DNA from: Desulfobacterales bacterium HSG2
GTDB lineage: Bacteria > Desulfobacterota > Desulfobacteria > Desulfobacterales > 4be13
Reading direction: 5' to 3'
DNA length: 32,112 bases
Assembly (NCBI GenBank): GCA_030378035.1
Contig: JAUCGI010000031.1
Span: 7,583 to 39,694, forward strand
Shown here: in pieces, positions 18,000 through 26,665 of the stretch
How positions within the stretch are numbered: the first letter of the stretch is position 1
Layout of the letters: every line of letters begins with the position of its first letter
Translations under genes and position numbers: made by a program
The notes under the pieces: generated by a model
Seen by the model: only the letters and a program-made list of their open reading frames with translations
Told to the model about the DNA's origin: nothing
Databases searched by the model: none

Positions 18000-18992
18000 T
18001 TATTTATGTTTATAAACGTCCAAATATGCCCTGACAACCTGGGCGTCGTAACGATTTGCCTTATGCTTCAGCTCTTCCAATGCCTTATTCATACCGAGTG
18101 CCGGCCTGTATGGCCGATGGGAAGACATCGCCTCGACAACATCGGCCACACCTATGATTCTTGCTTCCAGCAGAATATTTTCTCCTGACAAACCAGAAGG
18201 ATAACCGGACCCATCCATCCTTTCATGATGCTGAATGACAATCTCCGCGACAGGCCATGGGAATTCCACTTTTTCCAATATCCGATGTCCCACGGCAGAA
18301 TGCGTTTTAATCACCTCAAGCTCCAAATCTGTCAACTGTCCCGGCTTGGAGAGAAATTCGGAAGGAACATAAATTTTGCCAATATCGTGAACACTCGCCG
18401 CCACCCAGACTCCATGAATCTGATCCTCCGGAAGATTCATTCTCACAGCGATTTCCTTCGCAATCTGCGCCACCCGTCTCTGATGACCGGCCGTATATGG
18501 GTCTCTTGTCTCCACCATCACTGCCATGGCCTCCACAGTTCCGTTCATTGCTTTTTGCAGCTTTTCATAAGATTGCCTGAGGCTTTCCTCTGACTGTCTG
18601 AGGTCTTTGATATTTTTTAACTCCTGTATGGCGCCGATCAGCTCTCCGTCAGATGTCTGAAGCGGAGTCACTGTTAAAAGAAAAGGGAGTTTCGTATCAC
18701 CGGAAACTGTTTTTTCAACTTCAGCTTCAAAAAGGCTGCCAGTATTCCCAGGTTCAAACATACCTTCATTATCAAGAATTTTTCTTACCGGACATTCCGG
18801 CGTGTGGCACAGGGAACCTTTCAGCACATTATAGCATTTTTGGTGAACCGCTTCCTGCTCGCTTATACCCAGCAAAGACAAATAAGCCCGGTTAATTCTG
18901 AGCACATTGAAGTCTTTACCTATAATCGCCATCCCATTCACCATACTGTTGAATATCTGGTCTGATTCCGCTTTTGTAATGTTTTTGTCCAT
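18000..18992 (-). CDS. PAS-HD-GYP domain protein (probable cyclic-di-GMP phosphodiesterase)
   Basis: A 330-residue protein. The PAS domain (~8-130) contains an unusual cysteine set, C53, C62 and C67 (KCYNVLKGSLCHTPECP). A short coiled linker follows, then HD-GYP (~150-325): H170, the HD pair H202-D203 in SVHDIGK, H231, H255/H256 and the GSGYP signature at 261-265. HD-GYP proteins with these residues hydrolyse cyclic-di-GMP at a two-metal site. There is no membrane segment, so this is a cytoplasmic sensor. The cysteine cluster resembles that in the sigma-54 regulator PAS domain at 30114, which could point to redox or metal sensing (inference). A flavodoxin gene follows in the same operon. The ribosome binding site is weak. 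Confidence 0.9.
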   Translation of the reverse strand: MDKNITKAESDQIFNSMVNGMAIIGKDFNVLRINRAYLSLLGISEQEAVHQKCYNVLKGSLCHTPECPVRKILDNEGMFEPGNTGSLFEAEVEKTVSGDTKLPFLLTVTPLQTSDGELIGAIQELKNIKDLRQSEESLRQSYEKLQKAMNGTVEAMAVMVETRDPYTAGHQRRVAQIAKEIAVRMNLPEDQIHGVWVAASVHDIGKIYVPSEFLSKPGQLTDLELEVIKTHSAVGHRILEKVEFPWPVAEIVIQHHERMDGSGYPSGLSGENILLEARIIGVADVVEAMSSHRPYRPALGMNKALEELKHKANRYDAQVVRAYLDVYKHK

Positions 18993-19017
18993 AATCCGCT
19001 GATTCTGACATAATATC

Positions 19018-19488
19018 TTGCTCTTGCTCTTTATCTTGCTCTTTATCTTGCTCTTTATCTTGCTCTTTATCTTGCTCTTGCTCTTGCTCTTGCTCTTTAT
19101 CTTGCTCTTGCTCTTTATCTTGCTCTTGCTCTTGCTCTTTATCTTGCTCTTTATCTTGCTCTTGCTCTTGCTCTTTATCTTGCTCTTATTCTTACTCTTT
19201 CTGTTGCTCTTTATCTTAATCTGTGTTCAGAATTAAGAGCAAGATAAAGATAAAGAGCAAGATAAAGATAAAGAGCAAGATAAAGATAAAGAGCAAGATA
19301 AAGATAAAGAGCAAGATAAAGATAAAGAGCAAGATAAAGAGCAAGATAAAGAGCAAGATAAAGATAAAGAGCAAGATAAAGAGCAAGATAAAGATAAAGA
19401 GCAAGATAAAGATAAAGAGCAAGATAAAGATAAAGATAAAGAGCAAGATAAAGAGCAAGATAAAGAGCAAGATAAAGAGCAAGAGCAA
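19018..19488. repeat. Long inverted hexamer array (TTNNTC x33 facing GANNAA x42)
   Basis: The left arm 19018-19215 is 33 uninterrupted hexamers of the form TTNNTC (TTGCTC, TTTATC, plus TTATTC, TTACTC and TTTCTG near the inner end). The right arm 19237-19488 is 42 hexamers of the form GANNAA (GAGCAA and GATAAA). The centre contains CTGTGTTCAG. The order of unit types differs between arms, so pairing would be imperfect but in register. The array fills the space between the divergently placed start of the HD-GYP gene and the stop of the RACo-like gene; the latter lies only 6 bp away. Confidence 0.95.
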
Positions 19489-19494
19489 CGGTTT

Positions 19495-21582
19495 CTAATG
19501 ACGAATCTTGACACTCGGAAAATCATCCACATTTGTATGCGGAAGAAAAAGCGAGGATGTGAATTCGTCCATGAACTGGTTATTGCTGCTGAAATCAATA
19601 TACGTCATGCTGTTTGATATCTGTGTGGCTTCTTTGCGGAACTCATCAGAGAGCAGCGCCATATATGCCCCGGCCACTGAACTGTTGCCGAGGTATTGAA
19701 ATTTGCCCCGCTCAATATCCGGAAGCAGACCGATGGTGACCGCCTTGTCTATGTCAAGATACTGGCCGAATCCCCCGGTTATCACAACCCGCTCCACCAT
19801 TGAGAAGTCCAGTCCGGCCTGATTCAGCAGAACAGTGAACCCGGCATAAACTGCCCCTTTGCTCCGAATGATATTGTCAATATCCGATTCGGTGAAGATG
19901 ATATCCGCATCCATTGCAGTCTTATCTGCAAATTCAACGATATAGGCAGTTTCATCTTTCTCACTCCTTATTCTCGGATGGCTCACATCAGGCACAAACT
20001 TTCCGCTCTGATCAATGATGCCGGTGAGCAGCATTTCGGAGATCAGGTCAATCATTCCGGAACCGCAGATCCCCCGGGGCCGAACATCTCCCACCGTTGA
20101 ATAATCGGTTTCAAAAGTGTCAGGACTGACCGATATTTTCTCAATGGCCCCCTCTTCCGCACGCATCCCCCAGCGCACACCGCCGCCCTCAAAAGCCGGG
20201 CCTGCGGAACAGGATGCGGTCATTAGCCAGTCCTTGTTTCCGAGAACAATTTCCCCGTTGGTTCCCACATCAATGAACAGGGTCAGGGGTTCCTCCCTGT
20301 GAAATCCCGCGTAAAGCATGCCGGAGACAATGTCTCCCCCCACATAGCTGGCCGGACCGGGCATGACGAACACCGCGGCCACCGGATTGACTTTCAGCCC
20401 CACGCGTCCGCCCTTGAGAATCGGGAATTCGGAAACCGTGGGAATATAAGGCTCACGCCGGATATAACGGGGGTCTATTTTCAGCAAAAGATGGATCATG
20501 GTGGTATTCCCGGAAAGCACCACATTTCTGATCTGCCTGTAATCCGCGTCCGCACCGTCCAAGACCTCATTGATAAGGCCGTTAATGGTCGCAAGCACCA
20601 TGGTTCCCAACTTTTTGACGCCGTCCTTCTCCGCACACACAATGCGGTTAATCACGTCATCACCGCAGGCTGCCTGCCGGTTATGCCCGGACGCGGCAGC
20701 AAGGATCGAGCCGTCTGTCATGTCCGTCAGATACACCACAACAGACGTGGTCCCGATGTCAACAGCCAGGCCCAGGGATTTGGCTTCCCCGTTTCCCGGT
20801 TTCACCCGAAGGACTTCATAGGAAGATTTTTTTATCATCACATAGGCGGTGACATTCCAGTTGTCATCCCGCATGACAGTTGCCAGCTCCCGCATGACCC
20901 CGAGCCCCGCACTCAGCATTTCCACATCGCAGCAGCCGCTTCTCTTCAGTCCGCGGTTCAGGCGGTCCAGATCGCTGACGGAGTCATCCAATGTCGGAGG
21001 CATCAGCTCAAGAGGGATTTCCAGGAGCATGGGACTGATTTCTTTTACAAGTCCCTTCATGCGGTCTGTCGCATCCTTGCCCATTCCCGCGACCTTGAGT
21101 TTTTTCTCCAGGGTCTCTTCCGGGATTTTTACTGTGACATCACCATGTATCGTACTCTGACACGCGAGCACATAGTTTTTCCCTTTCTCCCTCTCAGAGA
21201 GCAGAGAAGTCGGAACCGTTTTTATGTTGCCTGCTTCCAGGATGAGTTTGCATTTGCCGCACGAACCTTTTCCGTTGCAGGACGCATTCAGACCGACATC
21301 CGCAGCCTGAGCCGCTTCCAGCAGACTGCTGCCATCGGGCACGGTAGCCGATTTGTTGTCAGGCATGAAAATGACCTTGCATGTTCTGACCGCAGCCTCA
21401 GCCTCCCGCTCCCTTTCAGCTCTCTTTTCCTCCTTGTGCATAAACCATATTGGACAGGACGAACGGAATTTGCAATAAATTTCAGGATCACGGCAGTGAA
21501 CACATTCGCCACACATATAAACATCGTGTTTCATACACACAAAATTGGTTTCCCGATCAGGATGATTAACACATTTTCCCAT
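19495..21582 (-). CDS. RACo-like ASKHA/ferredoxin protein (corrinoid protein reductive activator)
   Basis: A 695-residue protein. The N-terminus (~1-45) is rich in paired Cys/His (CVNHPD, CMKHDVYMCGECVHC), a probable zinc module. Next comes a plant-type 2Fe-2S ferredoxin domain with C102, C108, C111 (CNGKGSCGKCK) and C141 (LACQ). The large C-terminal part is the ASKHA ATPase fold (AVDIGTTSVVVYLTD; LFIDVGTNGEIVLG; VITGGFGQYLD). This architecture is that of RACo/RamA-type activators, which use ATP to reduce cob(II)amide in corrinoid proteins of methyl-transfer systems. The extra N-terminal Cys-rich segment is common in sulfate-reducer versions. AAAGGAG ten bases upstream sets the start. No methyltransferase or corrinoid protein gene is nearby. 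It is bracketed by hexamer arrays on both sides. Confidence 0.88.
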   Translation of the reverse strand: MGKCVNHPDRETNFVCMKHDVYMCGECVHCRDPEIYCKFRSSCPIWFMHKEEKRAEREREAEAAVRTCKVIFMPDNKSATVPDGSSLLEAAQAADVGLNASCNGKGSCGKCKLILEAGNIKTVPTSLLSEREKGKNYVLACQSTIHGDVTVKIPEETLEKKLKVAGMGKDATDRMKGLVKEISPMLLEIPLELMPPTLDDSVSDLDRLNRGLKRSGCCDVEMLSAGLGVMRELATVMRDDNWNVTAYVMIKKSSYEVLRVKPGNGEAKSLGLAVDIGTTSVVVYLTDMTDGSILAAASGHNRQAACGDDVINRIVCAEKDGVKKLGTMVLATINGLINEVLDGADADYRQIRNVVLSGNTTMIHLLLKIDPRYIRREPYIPTVSEFPILKGGRVGLKVNPVAAVFVMPGPASYVGGDIVSGMLYAGFHREEPLTLFIDVGTNGEIVLGNKDWLMTASCSAGPAFEGGGVRWGMRAEEGAIEKISVSPDTFETDYSTVGDVRPRGICGSGMIDLISEMLLTGIIDQSGKFVPDVSHPRIRSEKDETAYIVEFADKTAMDADIIFTESDIDNIIRSKGAVYAGFTVLLNQAGLDFSMVERVVITGGFGQYLDIDKAVTIGLLPDIERGKFQYLGNSSVAGAYMALLSDEFRKEATQISNSMTYIDFSSNNQFMDEFTSSLFLPHTNVDDFPSVKIRH

Positions 21583-21603
21583 TTTTGTTTAACTCCTTTG
21601 AAT

Positions 21604-21833
21604 TGCTCTTTCGCTTTATTTTTCGCTTTATCTTGCTCTTGCTCTTTCTCTTTCTCTTGCTCTTTCTCTTTATCTTGCTCTTTATCTTGCTCTTGCTCTT
21701 TATCTTTATCTTTATCTTTCTCTTGCTCTTTCTCTTGCTCTTTCTCTTGCTCTTTATCTTTATCTTTATCTTTCTCTTGCTCTTGCTCTTTCTCTTGCTC
21801 TTTCTCTTTATCTTTATCTTTCTCTTGCTCTTA
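21604..21833. repeat. Hexamer array (TTNNTC family), one-sided
   Basis: About 230 bp of TTGCTC, TTTCTC and TTTATC units (plus strand) between the ribosome binding site of the RACo-like gene and the stop codon of the small ORF at 21831; the last unit supplies that stop codon. Unlike the 19018-19488 array it has no opposed arm, and it contains more TTTCTC units. Confidence 0.95.
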
Positions 21834-22070
21834 GGAGAAAGATATCCTGTCGTTAATATCTGAAACTGCTACGACCGGGCGAAAAGATACCTCGTCTTCC
21901 ACATCATCATCCAAGTCCAGGATATCTTTCATATCCCGTTCCTCGCAACTGACCGTGCGGCCGATATTTCCTGATTCATCTGCCCCTTCTCTGATCACCA
22001 TTTCATAAAGCCCCGGGGAAGATTCTATCAGATCTATGCATCCGATGATCTCTTTATGCTCCTTTTTCAA
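21831..22070 (-). CDS. Small acidic hypothetical protein (79 residues)
   Basis: Not recognised. The reading frame has no ATG; the only plausible start is TTG at 22070, with a poor ribosome binding site, and an in-frame stop lies about 20 bases upstream. The product is soluble and acidic in its C-terminal half (DILDLDDDVEDEV). It lies between the beta-barrel gene (41-bp gap) and a hexamer array, on the same strand as both neighbours. The stop codon falls exactly at the array edge, so the array may have truncated a longer gene. Confidence 0.4.
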   Translation of the reverse strand: MKKEHKEIIGCIDLIESSPGLYEMVIREGADESGNIGRTVSCEERDMKDILDLDDDVEDEVSFRPVVAVSDINDRISFS

Positions 22071-22111
22071 ATCTTTCTCTGTAACTACTCAGGCTCAGGA
22101 CTTGCCCTTCT

Positions 22112-23518
22112 TTAAAAATAGTACCTCACTGCCGCATAAACCTTGTAGTCATTTAATTTTTCACCGTATTCAGCATAGTCTTTTCCCAAAAGAAATGTGG
22201 TTTTAAACTCAAATTCAAAGTTGGTTATGGGGGTGTATGTTATTTGGGGAATGATTGAACCGCTTTTGTCATTGACATTGTATATACAGGCAACAGATGG
22301 TGTGAAATACAAAATATCATAAGGCTCCTTTTGCGACACCTTCAGATAAAGATAATCTTTCATCACGGTTTGTCTGTTATAAAACTGATGTCCGTATTGC
22401 CTGCTTTCAGAAAGCTTTGCCATGGTTTGGGTGCTGACATACTCCTTATATCCGTCTTCAACAAGGGTAAAGTAATCTTTCATTTCATCCCTTGTGTAAC
22501 CCTGACCATTCCTGAAATATTCAAAAATATAAGTTGTATCATGACTTGTAAGATAGCGGATGCCGAGAAGATAATTTTTTGCGTTGTATTTTTTTTGTGT
22601 CAGATTCCCCTGCTGATCAGTCACATATCTTACATAATCCAAAACAATGGCTGCTTCACCATGGATTTCAAAATTCACAGAAATATTTTTGGAAAAATCA
22701 GCTCCGAACCTGTCTTCAACTTTTTCTCCGGCCAGGAACATAATGTCCATATCTGTGTCAAAAGCAAAAAAATAAATTTTACCTCCCCATAAGATATCTC
22801 TTTCCGTGCCCCGCTCGTCATTGCCCCACTTATCATTGATATCTTCTGACACCGGAAGAATTACAGGCGTCAGGGCGATAGTTCTGAGCGGACTGTCCGT
22901 ACTTTTTATCAGATCACCGCTGACAACATAGTATCCCTCCTGGGTTGCATCCGGGTCTTCAATATCCTTGGGACGGCTGAAAAAGGCTGCCGGGTTCCAC
23001 GCGTACCCCTTGCCCCACTTTGACACTTTTTTGCCGATGTCCAATGTCAGAGAAGGGCTTGGCAGCAGAGACACATAAGCCTCTTCCGTTCTTTGGCCGT
23101 TTTCCCAATCCTCATCATTGTTATAATAAAGTTCTCCGCTGAGGCGGGCATAAAGTTTCACTATGCCAATCTCGTAACTCCCTTCAGCCCTGAGATTCAG
23201 ATCGGTTTGAAAAAAAGTGCCATCATCCCTGCTGTTCGGGTATTTCTGATTAAAAAGAAGGCTGTCCTTATCAAACCCCCTTATCGTCTCAGATATCTTA
23301 ATCTCGGCATTGAATGAATACGGTTTTTTCTCAGCTTCGGGGATTTCAAAGTCAAGATCAATCGTATCTGAGCTTTTATCCTCTGCAAATATATATCCTG
23401 GGGTGGAAATATATATAAAGATTAAAAAGAACAAAAAAGCCGGGCTTCTTCTCCATATTTGAAGAGATAATTTTGTTATTTCCGATTCTGGCGGATTTTG
23501 CGATTGCATAAGTTGCAT
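22112..23518 (-). CDS. Outer-membrane beta-barrel protein of a Lol-like envelope cluster
   Basis: A 468-residue exported protein. A signal peptide (hydrophobic core AFLFFLIFIYISTPGYIFA, residues ~30-48) is followed by an acidic linker and then alternating polar/aromatic strands (for example GIVKLYARLSGELYYN, FEFEFKTTFLLG). The sequence ends AAVRYYF, the C-terminal phenylalanine signal used by BAM to insert outer-membrane barrels. It resembles the DUF1302/porin-like barrels that accompany LolA-like genes, but the family cannot be named with certainty. AAGGATC precedes the start. It is the last of four same-strand genes with ATPase, permease and LolA-like protein, and may be the outer-membrane end of that pathway (inference). 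Confidence 0.8.
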   Translation of the reverse strand: MQLMQSQNPPESEITKLSLQIWRRSPAFLFFLIFIYISTPGYIFAEDKSSDTIDLDFEIPEAEKKPYSFNAEIKISETIRGFDKDSLLFNQKYPNSRDDGTFFQTDLNLRAEGSYEIGIVKLYARLSGELYYNNDEDWENGQRTEEAYVSLLPSPSLTLDIGKKVSKWGKGYAWNPAAFFSRPKDIEDPDATQEGYYVVSGDLIKSTDSPLRTIALTPVILPVSEDINDKWGNDERGTERDILWGGKIYFFAFDTDMDIMFLAGEKVEDRFGADFSKNISVNFEIHGEAAIVLDYVRYVTDQQGNLTQKKYNAKNYLLGIRYLTSHDTTYIFEYFRNGQGYTRDEMKDYFTLVEDGYKEYVSTQTMAKLSESRQYGHQFYNRQTVMKDYLYLKVSQKEPYDILYFTPSVACIYNVNDKSGSIIPQITYTPITNFEFEFKTTFLLGKDYAEYGEKLNDYKVYAAVRYYF

Positions 23519-23537
23519 AAGACTGATCCTTGCAAAC

Positions 23538-23611
23538 CGCAGATGAACGCTGATGCTCCCTCACTCTGACTGATGCAACAGGCCGTATGCGTTCATCTGT
23601 GTTCATATCAG
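23538..23611. repeat. Short inverted dispersed repeat (CAGATGAACGC family)
   Basis: CAGATGAACGC on the left and GCGTTCATCTGTGTTC on the right are inverted ends of a roughly 74-bp sequence in the gap between the LolA-like and beta-barrel genes. It has the look of a small palindromic repeat or MITE remnant. Confidence 0.6.
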
Positions 23612-23637
23612 GAAACCAAAAACCATCATAGCCAGCA

Positions 23638-24372
23638 TTATTTCCTGAGACCTTCAATTTTTGACATGTAATTTAAAGTGAAAACTTCGTCAGGCAGCTC
23701 TTTTGCTTTCACCTTTGCAAAAACGATAACGGATTTGTATCCTTTGTAAAGAGGGCTGTCGGTCTCAATCACAGCAGGACGGACAATACCGCCGCCAAAA
23801 TCTTTGACCTCTTTAAAATACAGCGTTTTGATGAGCATTCCTGATGAGGCAAAGCATTCCAGCTTGTCCGGAAGAAGTCTTTCACCATAAACCCGCATTT
23901 TCACCCTGTCATAAGCAACTGTGTTTGTCCTTGCCTTGAGGTGAAGGATATGTCCGTCATCTGCCGGTTCGACCTTTTCACAGTTGTATTCCGCGCTGTA
24001 ATCCACACGCATGATATCCGAATTGTTAAATATTCCTCCGGTTACCGATTGCAAACTGGTTATGCGGATAGGCTTGCCGACATTCGGAATATAAAGCCAC
24101 ATATTTTCACCGACTCGCAAGGTGCTCCTCCCTTTTTCGCTGGCCGGAGACAGAAAGACAGATGCAATCTTGTCTTTTCCTTTTTTGACTGAATACATCA
24201 CAAATTCTTTTTTTGAGCCGTCCGACTCAGTGTTTATCAGCTTTCTGTACATTTCAAAACTTTCCGGGTTGAGGTTGCGATCAACTTTTTCAAGCATCTC
24301 ATTCCCGTCAAGGGCAAAGGCCGGTGCGGATATGCACAGACATATAAACACTGTAAGCAACGCTTTCTTCAT
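23638..24372 (-). CDS. LolA-like outer-membrane lipoprotein-sorting protein
   Basis: A 244-residue periplasmic protein. The start at 24372 is fixed by AGGAGG seven bases upstream and by the signal peptide that begins there (KKALLTVFICLCISAPAFA, cleavage near AFA/LDG); the frame runs further upstream only through the 3' end of the permease gene. The mature part reads as the COG2834 'outer membrane lipoprotein-sorting' family, an open beta-barrel like LolA/LolB: MLEKVDRNLNPESFEMYRKL, RTNTVAYDRVKMRVYGERLL and FKEVKDFGGGIVRPAVIET. It should bind a lipid or lipoprotein acyl chain and carry it across the periplasm. It follows the permease gene by 22 bp, so the route inner membrane to LolA-like carrier to outer-membrane barrel is plausible. 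Confidence 0.87.
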   Translation of the reverse strand: MKKALLTVFICLCISAPAFALDGNEMLEKVDRNLNPESFEMYRKLINTESDGSKKEFVMYSVKKGKDKIASVFLSPASEKGRSTLRVGENMWLYIPNVGKPIRITSLQSVTGGIFNNSDIMRVDYSAEYNCEKVEPADDGHILHLKARTNTVAYDRVKMRVYGERLLPDKLECFASSGMLIKTLYFKEVKDFGGGIVRPAVIETDSPLYKGYKSVIVFAKVKAKELPDEVFTLNYMSKIEGLRK

Positions 24373-24394
24373 TTTTATCCTCCTATTCCTATTC

Positions 24395-25648
24395 CTATAC
24401 ATGCCCCAGAGCATCAACCGGCTCCATCCTTGAAGCCTTGTATGCTGGTTGCAAAGTGGCAAAAATTGAAACAAGCAAGACTGTTGCTGACACCCAAACC
24501 AGCTCTGAGAAGCTGATTGTCGGGGACAGTAAAAGATTATCCATCCTGCCAAAAGAATACCGAATTTTGTAAATGTTCAAAATATAAATTCCGAGGATGC
24601 CGATAATATTGCCGGCCAGGGTGCTGATAAGCCCGAGGGACAATCCTTCTGCAAGAAAGAGGCCCATTATCCTGCCCGGTGCGGTTCCGATGGCGGACAT
24701 GGTTCCGATTTCCCTGACCCTTTCGTAAACAGACATCATCATGACATTTAAAATGCTTATGAGAACAATGGCTATCATGATTATTTTCATGGAAACAGTC
24801 ATGATGTCTATCATTTTGGCTATGTTTGAAAAAGGTGAGAGTTTTTCCCATGTATGTATTTCAAAACCAGGTTTTCCTTTTTTGTTTTTAAACTCTGCCA
24901 GAGCAGATACAAGGTCTGTGTAAACATCACCGAGCTTGTCAAATTTTTTAATTCGCAAAGCAATTTCTATAACTTCCGGTTTTTCCATACGAAGCAAAGA
25001 CTGGGCATCCTTTATATGCATATACCCTTCCTTGCCCTGGGGTCCTAAAATGCTTTCTATGATTCCGACCACAGTGAAATTGAGACCGTTCACAGACCCA
25101 TCCTTGTTGTTGGCCACAAGCACCACGGAGCCTCCGATTTTAATCTTCAGACCTGCGGCAAGTTTTTCAGGAATGATGATTTCTCCGGGTCTGAGCAGAA
25201 TATCCGGCACTTCGCTGCCACTGAATTTCATGCGCTCACTGACATCAGGGCAAACTTTTATTTCCTTGTCAGGATCAATAGCATTTAAGCGGACATTGGT
25301 GGTTTCAGTAAAATTGCTCAGCATGGCACCAAGCTTTATCCTTGGCGCATAAGCCTCAACATCAGGATTCTCCGTGAGCATTTTTTCGAGCGTTTTGTAG
25401 CCTTTCTGATTAATGGTCAGATTAAGCGGCGAAGTATCCATGGAAGATACATAACCTTTTTTGTGAATTTGCATCTGAGCCAGGTTTGAATCGGTAATCT
25501 GGCCGATCATCATTTCCCTGAATGAGCCGGCAAGTCCTGAAAAAAGTATCACCATAAGCAGACCGAGTGTGATCAGCAGAGATGTCAGCAAAGTCCTTCG
25601 CTTATATCGCATCAGGTTCCGCAAAGCTATTTTAAAAATCCTAATCAT
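24395..25648 (-). CDS. FtsX/LolE-type ABC transporter permease
   Basis: A 417-residue inner-membrane protein with the MacB/LolCE layout: one N-terminal membrane helix (TLLTSLLITLGLLMVILFSG), a large periplasmic domain (~45-270), then three C-terminal helices (IIMIAIVLISILNVMMMSVY; LGLISTLAGNIIGILGIYIL; WVSATVLLVSIFATL). YERVREIGTMSAIGTAPGRI is the cytoplasmic coupling loop typical of FtsX-fold permeases. The ending PAYKASRMEPVDALGHV is also characteristic. AGGAG precedes the ATG. It is 15 bp downstream of the ATPase gene and 22 bp upstream of the LolA-like gene, so it should form a mechanotransmission transporter with that ATPase, extracting a lipid or lipoprotein from the inner membrane. Confidence 0.92.
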   Translation of the reverse strand: MIRIFKIALRNLMRYKRRTLLTSLLITLGLLMVILFSGLAGSFREMMIGQITDSNLAQMQIHKKGYVSSMDTSPLNLTINQKGYKTLEKMLTENPDVEAYAPRIKLGAMLSNFTETTNVRLNAIDPDKEIKVCPDVSERMKFSGSEVPDILLRPGEIIIPEKLAAGLKIKIGGSVVLVANNKDGSVNGLNFTVVGIIESILGPQGKEGYMHIKDAQSLLRMEKPEVIEIALRIKKFDKLGDVYTDLVSALAEFKNKKGKPGFEIHTWEKLSPFSNIAKMIDIMTVSMKIIMIAIVLISILNVMMMSVYERVREIGTMSAIGTAPGRIMGLFLAEGLSLGLISTLAGNIIGILGIYILNIYKIRYSFGRMDNLLLSPTISFSELVWVSATVLLVSIFATLQPAYKASRMEPVDALGHV

Positions 25649-25663
25649 TATGCTTCTCCTTTA

Positions 25664-26344
25664 TTATTTTTTCCTGACAAGTCTTCCGTCTTCCAATGTG
25701 TGAACAACCTCGGCTTCTTCCATTACTCCTGGATCATGAGTGGAAAAGATAAATGTGGTTCTGAATTCATCCCGCATGGAGCGCATAAGGCGAATGACAT
25801 TTACCGCAGATTTTTTGTCCAGGTTTGCAGTCGGCTCATCTGCAAGAACAAGTTTCGGCTGTGTCACCAAAGCCCGTGCCACTGCGACCCGCTGCTTCTG
25901 ACCTCCTGAAAGCTGGTCAGGAAACTTGTCTTTCTGATTCAGCATTCCCACTGATTCGAGAACCTTTGACACCATTCCATTTCGTTCTGATGCTGATTCA
26001 TTTTTTATCATCACAAGAGGATATTCAACATTTTCATAGGTGGTGAGTACCGGAAAAAGGTTGAATGCCTGAAAGATGAACCCGAGTGCAGAGCCTCTGA
26101 ACGCCGCGCGCTGTCTTCTATCAAAAGCATCCACCTGTTTTTTATCAACAAACACCTTTCCCTTTGTCGGCTTGTCCAGGCATCCGATGAGGTTCAGCAT
26201 GGTGGTTTTTCCGCTCCCGGAAGGTCCCACAAAAGTGACAAAGGATGCCTCGTCTATAGAAAGGGTTACATCCTGCAAGGCTTTTACCTGCATCTCACCG
26301 GTCTGGTAAATTTTTGAGACATTATCAATCTGAACCAAAGCCAT
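25664..26344 (-). CDS. LolD/MacB-type ABC transporter ATP-binding protein
   Basis: A 226-residue ATPase, full length for the LolD family, if started at the ATG at 26344; a longer frame exists but reads into the repeat element upstream. Motifs: Walker A GPSGSGKTT, Q-loop FQAFNLF, signature LSGGQKQRVAVARAL, Walker B LVLADEPTANLD and switch histidine in FSTHDPGV. AAGGA lies upstream of the start. It is the first gene of the envelope cluster and powers the adjacent FtsX-type permease. It sits directly downstream of a MITE-like element, so the cluster promoter may lie within or across that element (inference). Confidence 0.93.
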   Translation of the reverse strand: MALVQIDNVSKIYQTGEMQVKALQDVTLSIDEASFVTFVGPSGSGKTTMLNLIGCLDKPTKGKVFVDKKQVDAFDRRQRAAFRGSALGFIFQAFNLFPVLTTYENVEYPLVMIKNESASERNGMVSKVLESVGMLNQKDKFPDQLSGGQKQRVAVARALVTQPKLVLADEPTANLDKKSAVNVIRLMRSMRDEFRTTFIFSTHDPGVMEEAEVVHTLEDGRLVRKK

Positions 26345-26361
26345 AATTTTTTCCTTTTTTT

Positions 26362-26625
26362 CTGATTCTAACGGATTTGGGGGAGGGCGCAACCTCCTGA
26401 AATTATCAAATGACAAAGACTGCGGTTCTGTCTGTAACGCCTTTTGGGGAGAGTGGATTCCGGGTCAGAACCGGGGAAAAGTCCCTTTTCCCCGGTTCTG
26501 CACGGAATGACAGGGCGCGGTGTCATTTCAGGCGGATCTGTCATTCCGGGCGGAACTGAAAAAATGGGACATTTTTTCAGTTCCGACCCGGAATCCACCT
26601 TGCTTCCCAAAAGGCGTTATAATCA
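26362..26625. mobile_element. MITE-like element related to 12657-12965, with nested hairpins
   Basis: The ends CTGATTCTAACG (26362-26373) and CGTTATAATCAG (26614-26625) are the inverted termini of the family at 12657, with one mismatch. Inside is a second inverted layer (TAACGCCTTTTGGGGA/CCCAAAAGGCGTTA; GGATTCCGGGTC/GACCCGGAATCC) and two perfect hairpins: arms CAGAACCGGGGAAAAG at 26466-26500 and arms GGAACTGAAAAAATG at 26552-26584, each with a three-base loop. No gene. It fills the gap between hcp relic and ATPase gene. Confidence 0.75.
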
Positions 26626-26665
26626 GAAAAATTCTTCATATACCACCCATACAATGAAATTTGTA

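Noticed and set aside
19216..19598. Low-complexity ORFs (Ile/Leu/Phe, Lys/Ser or Ser/Cys repeats) over the hexamer arrays
   Set aside because: They are translations of a six-base repeat in various frames, without a plausible start or ribosome binding site.
20299..21834. 511-codon plus-strand ORF antisense to the RACo-like gene
   Set aside because: The minus-strand frame has ferredoxin and ASKHA motifs; this ORF ends in low-complexity repeat translation.
23538..23611. Possible CRISPR-like spacing of CAGATGAACGC motifs
   Set aside because: Only two inverted copies, no regular direct repeats or spacers.
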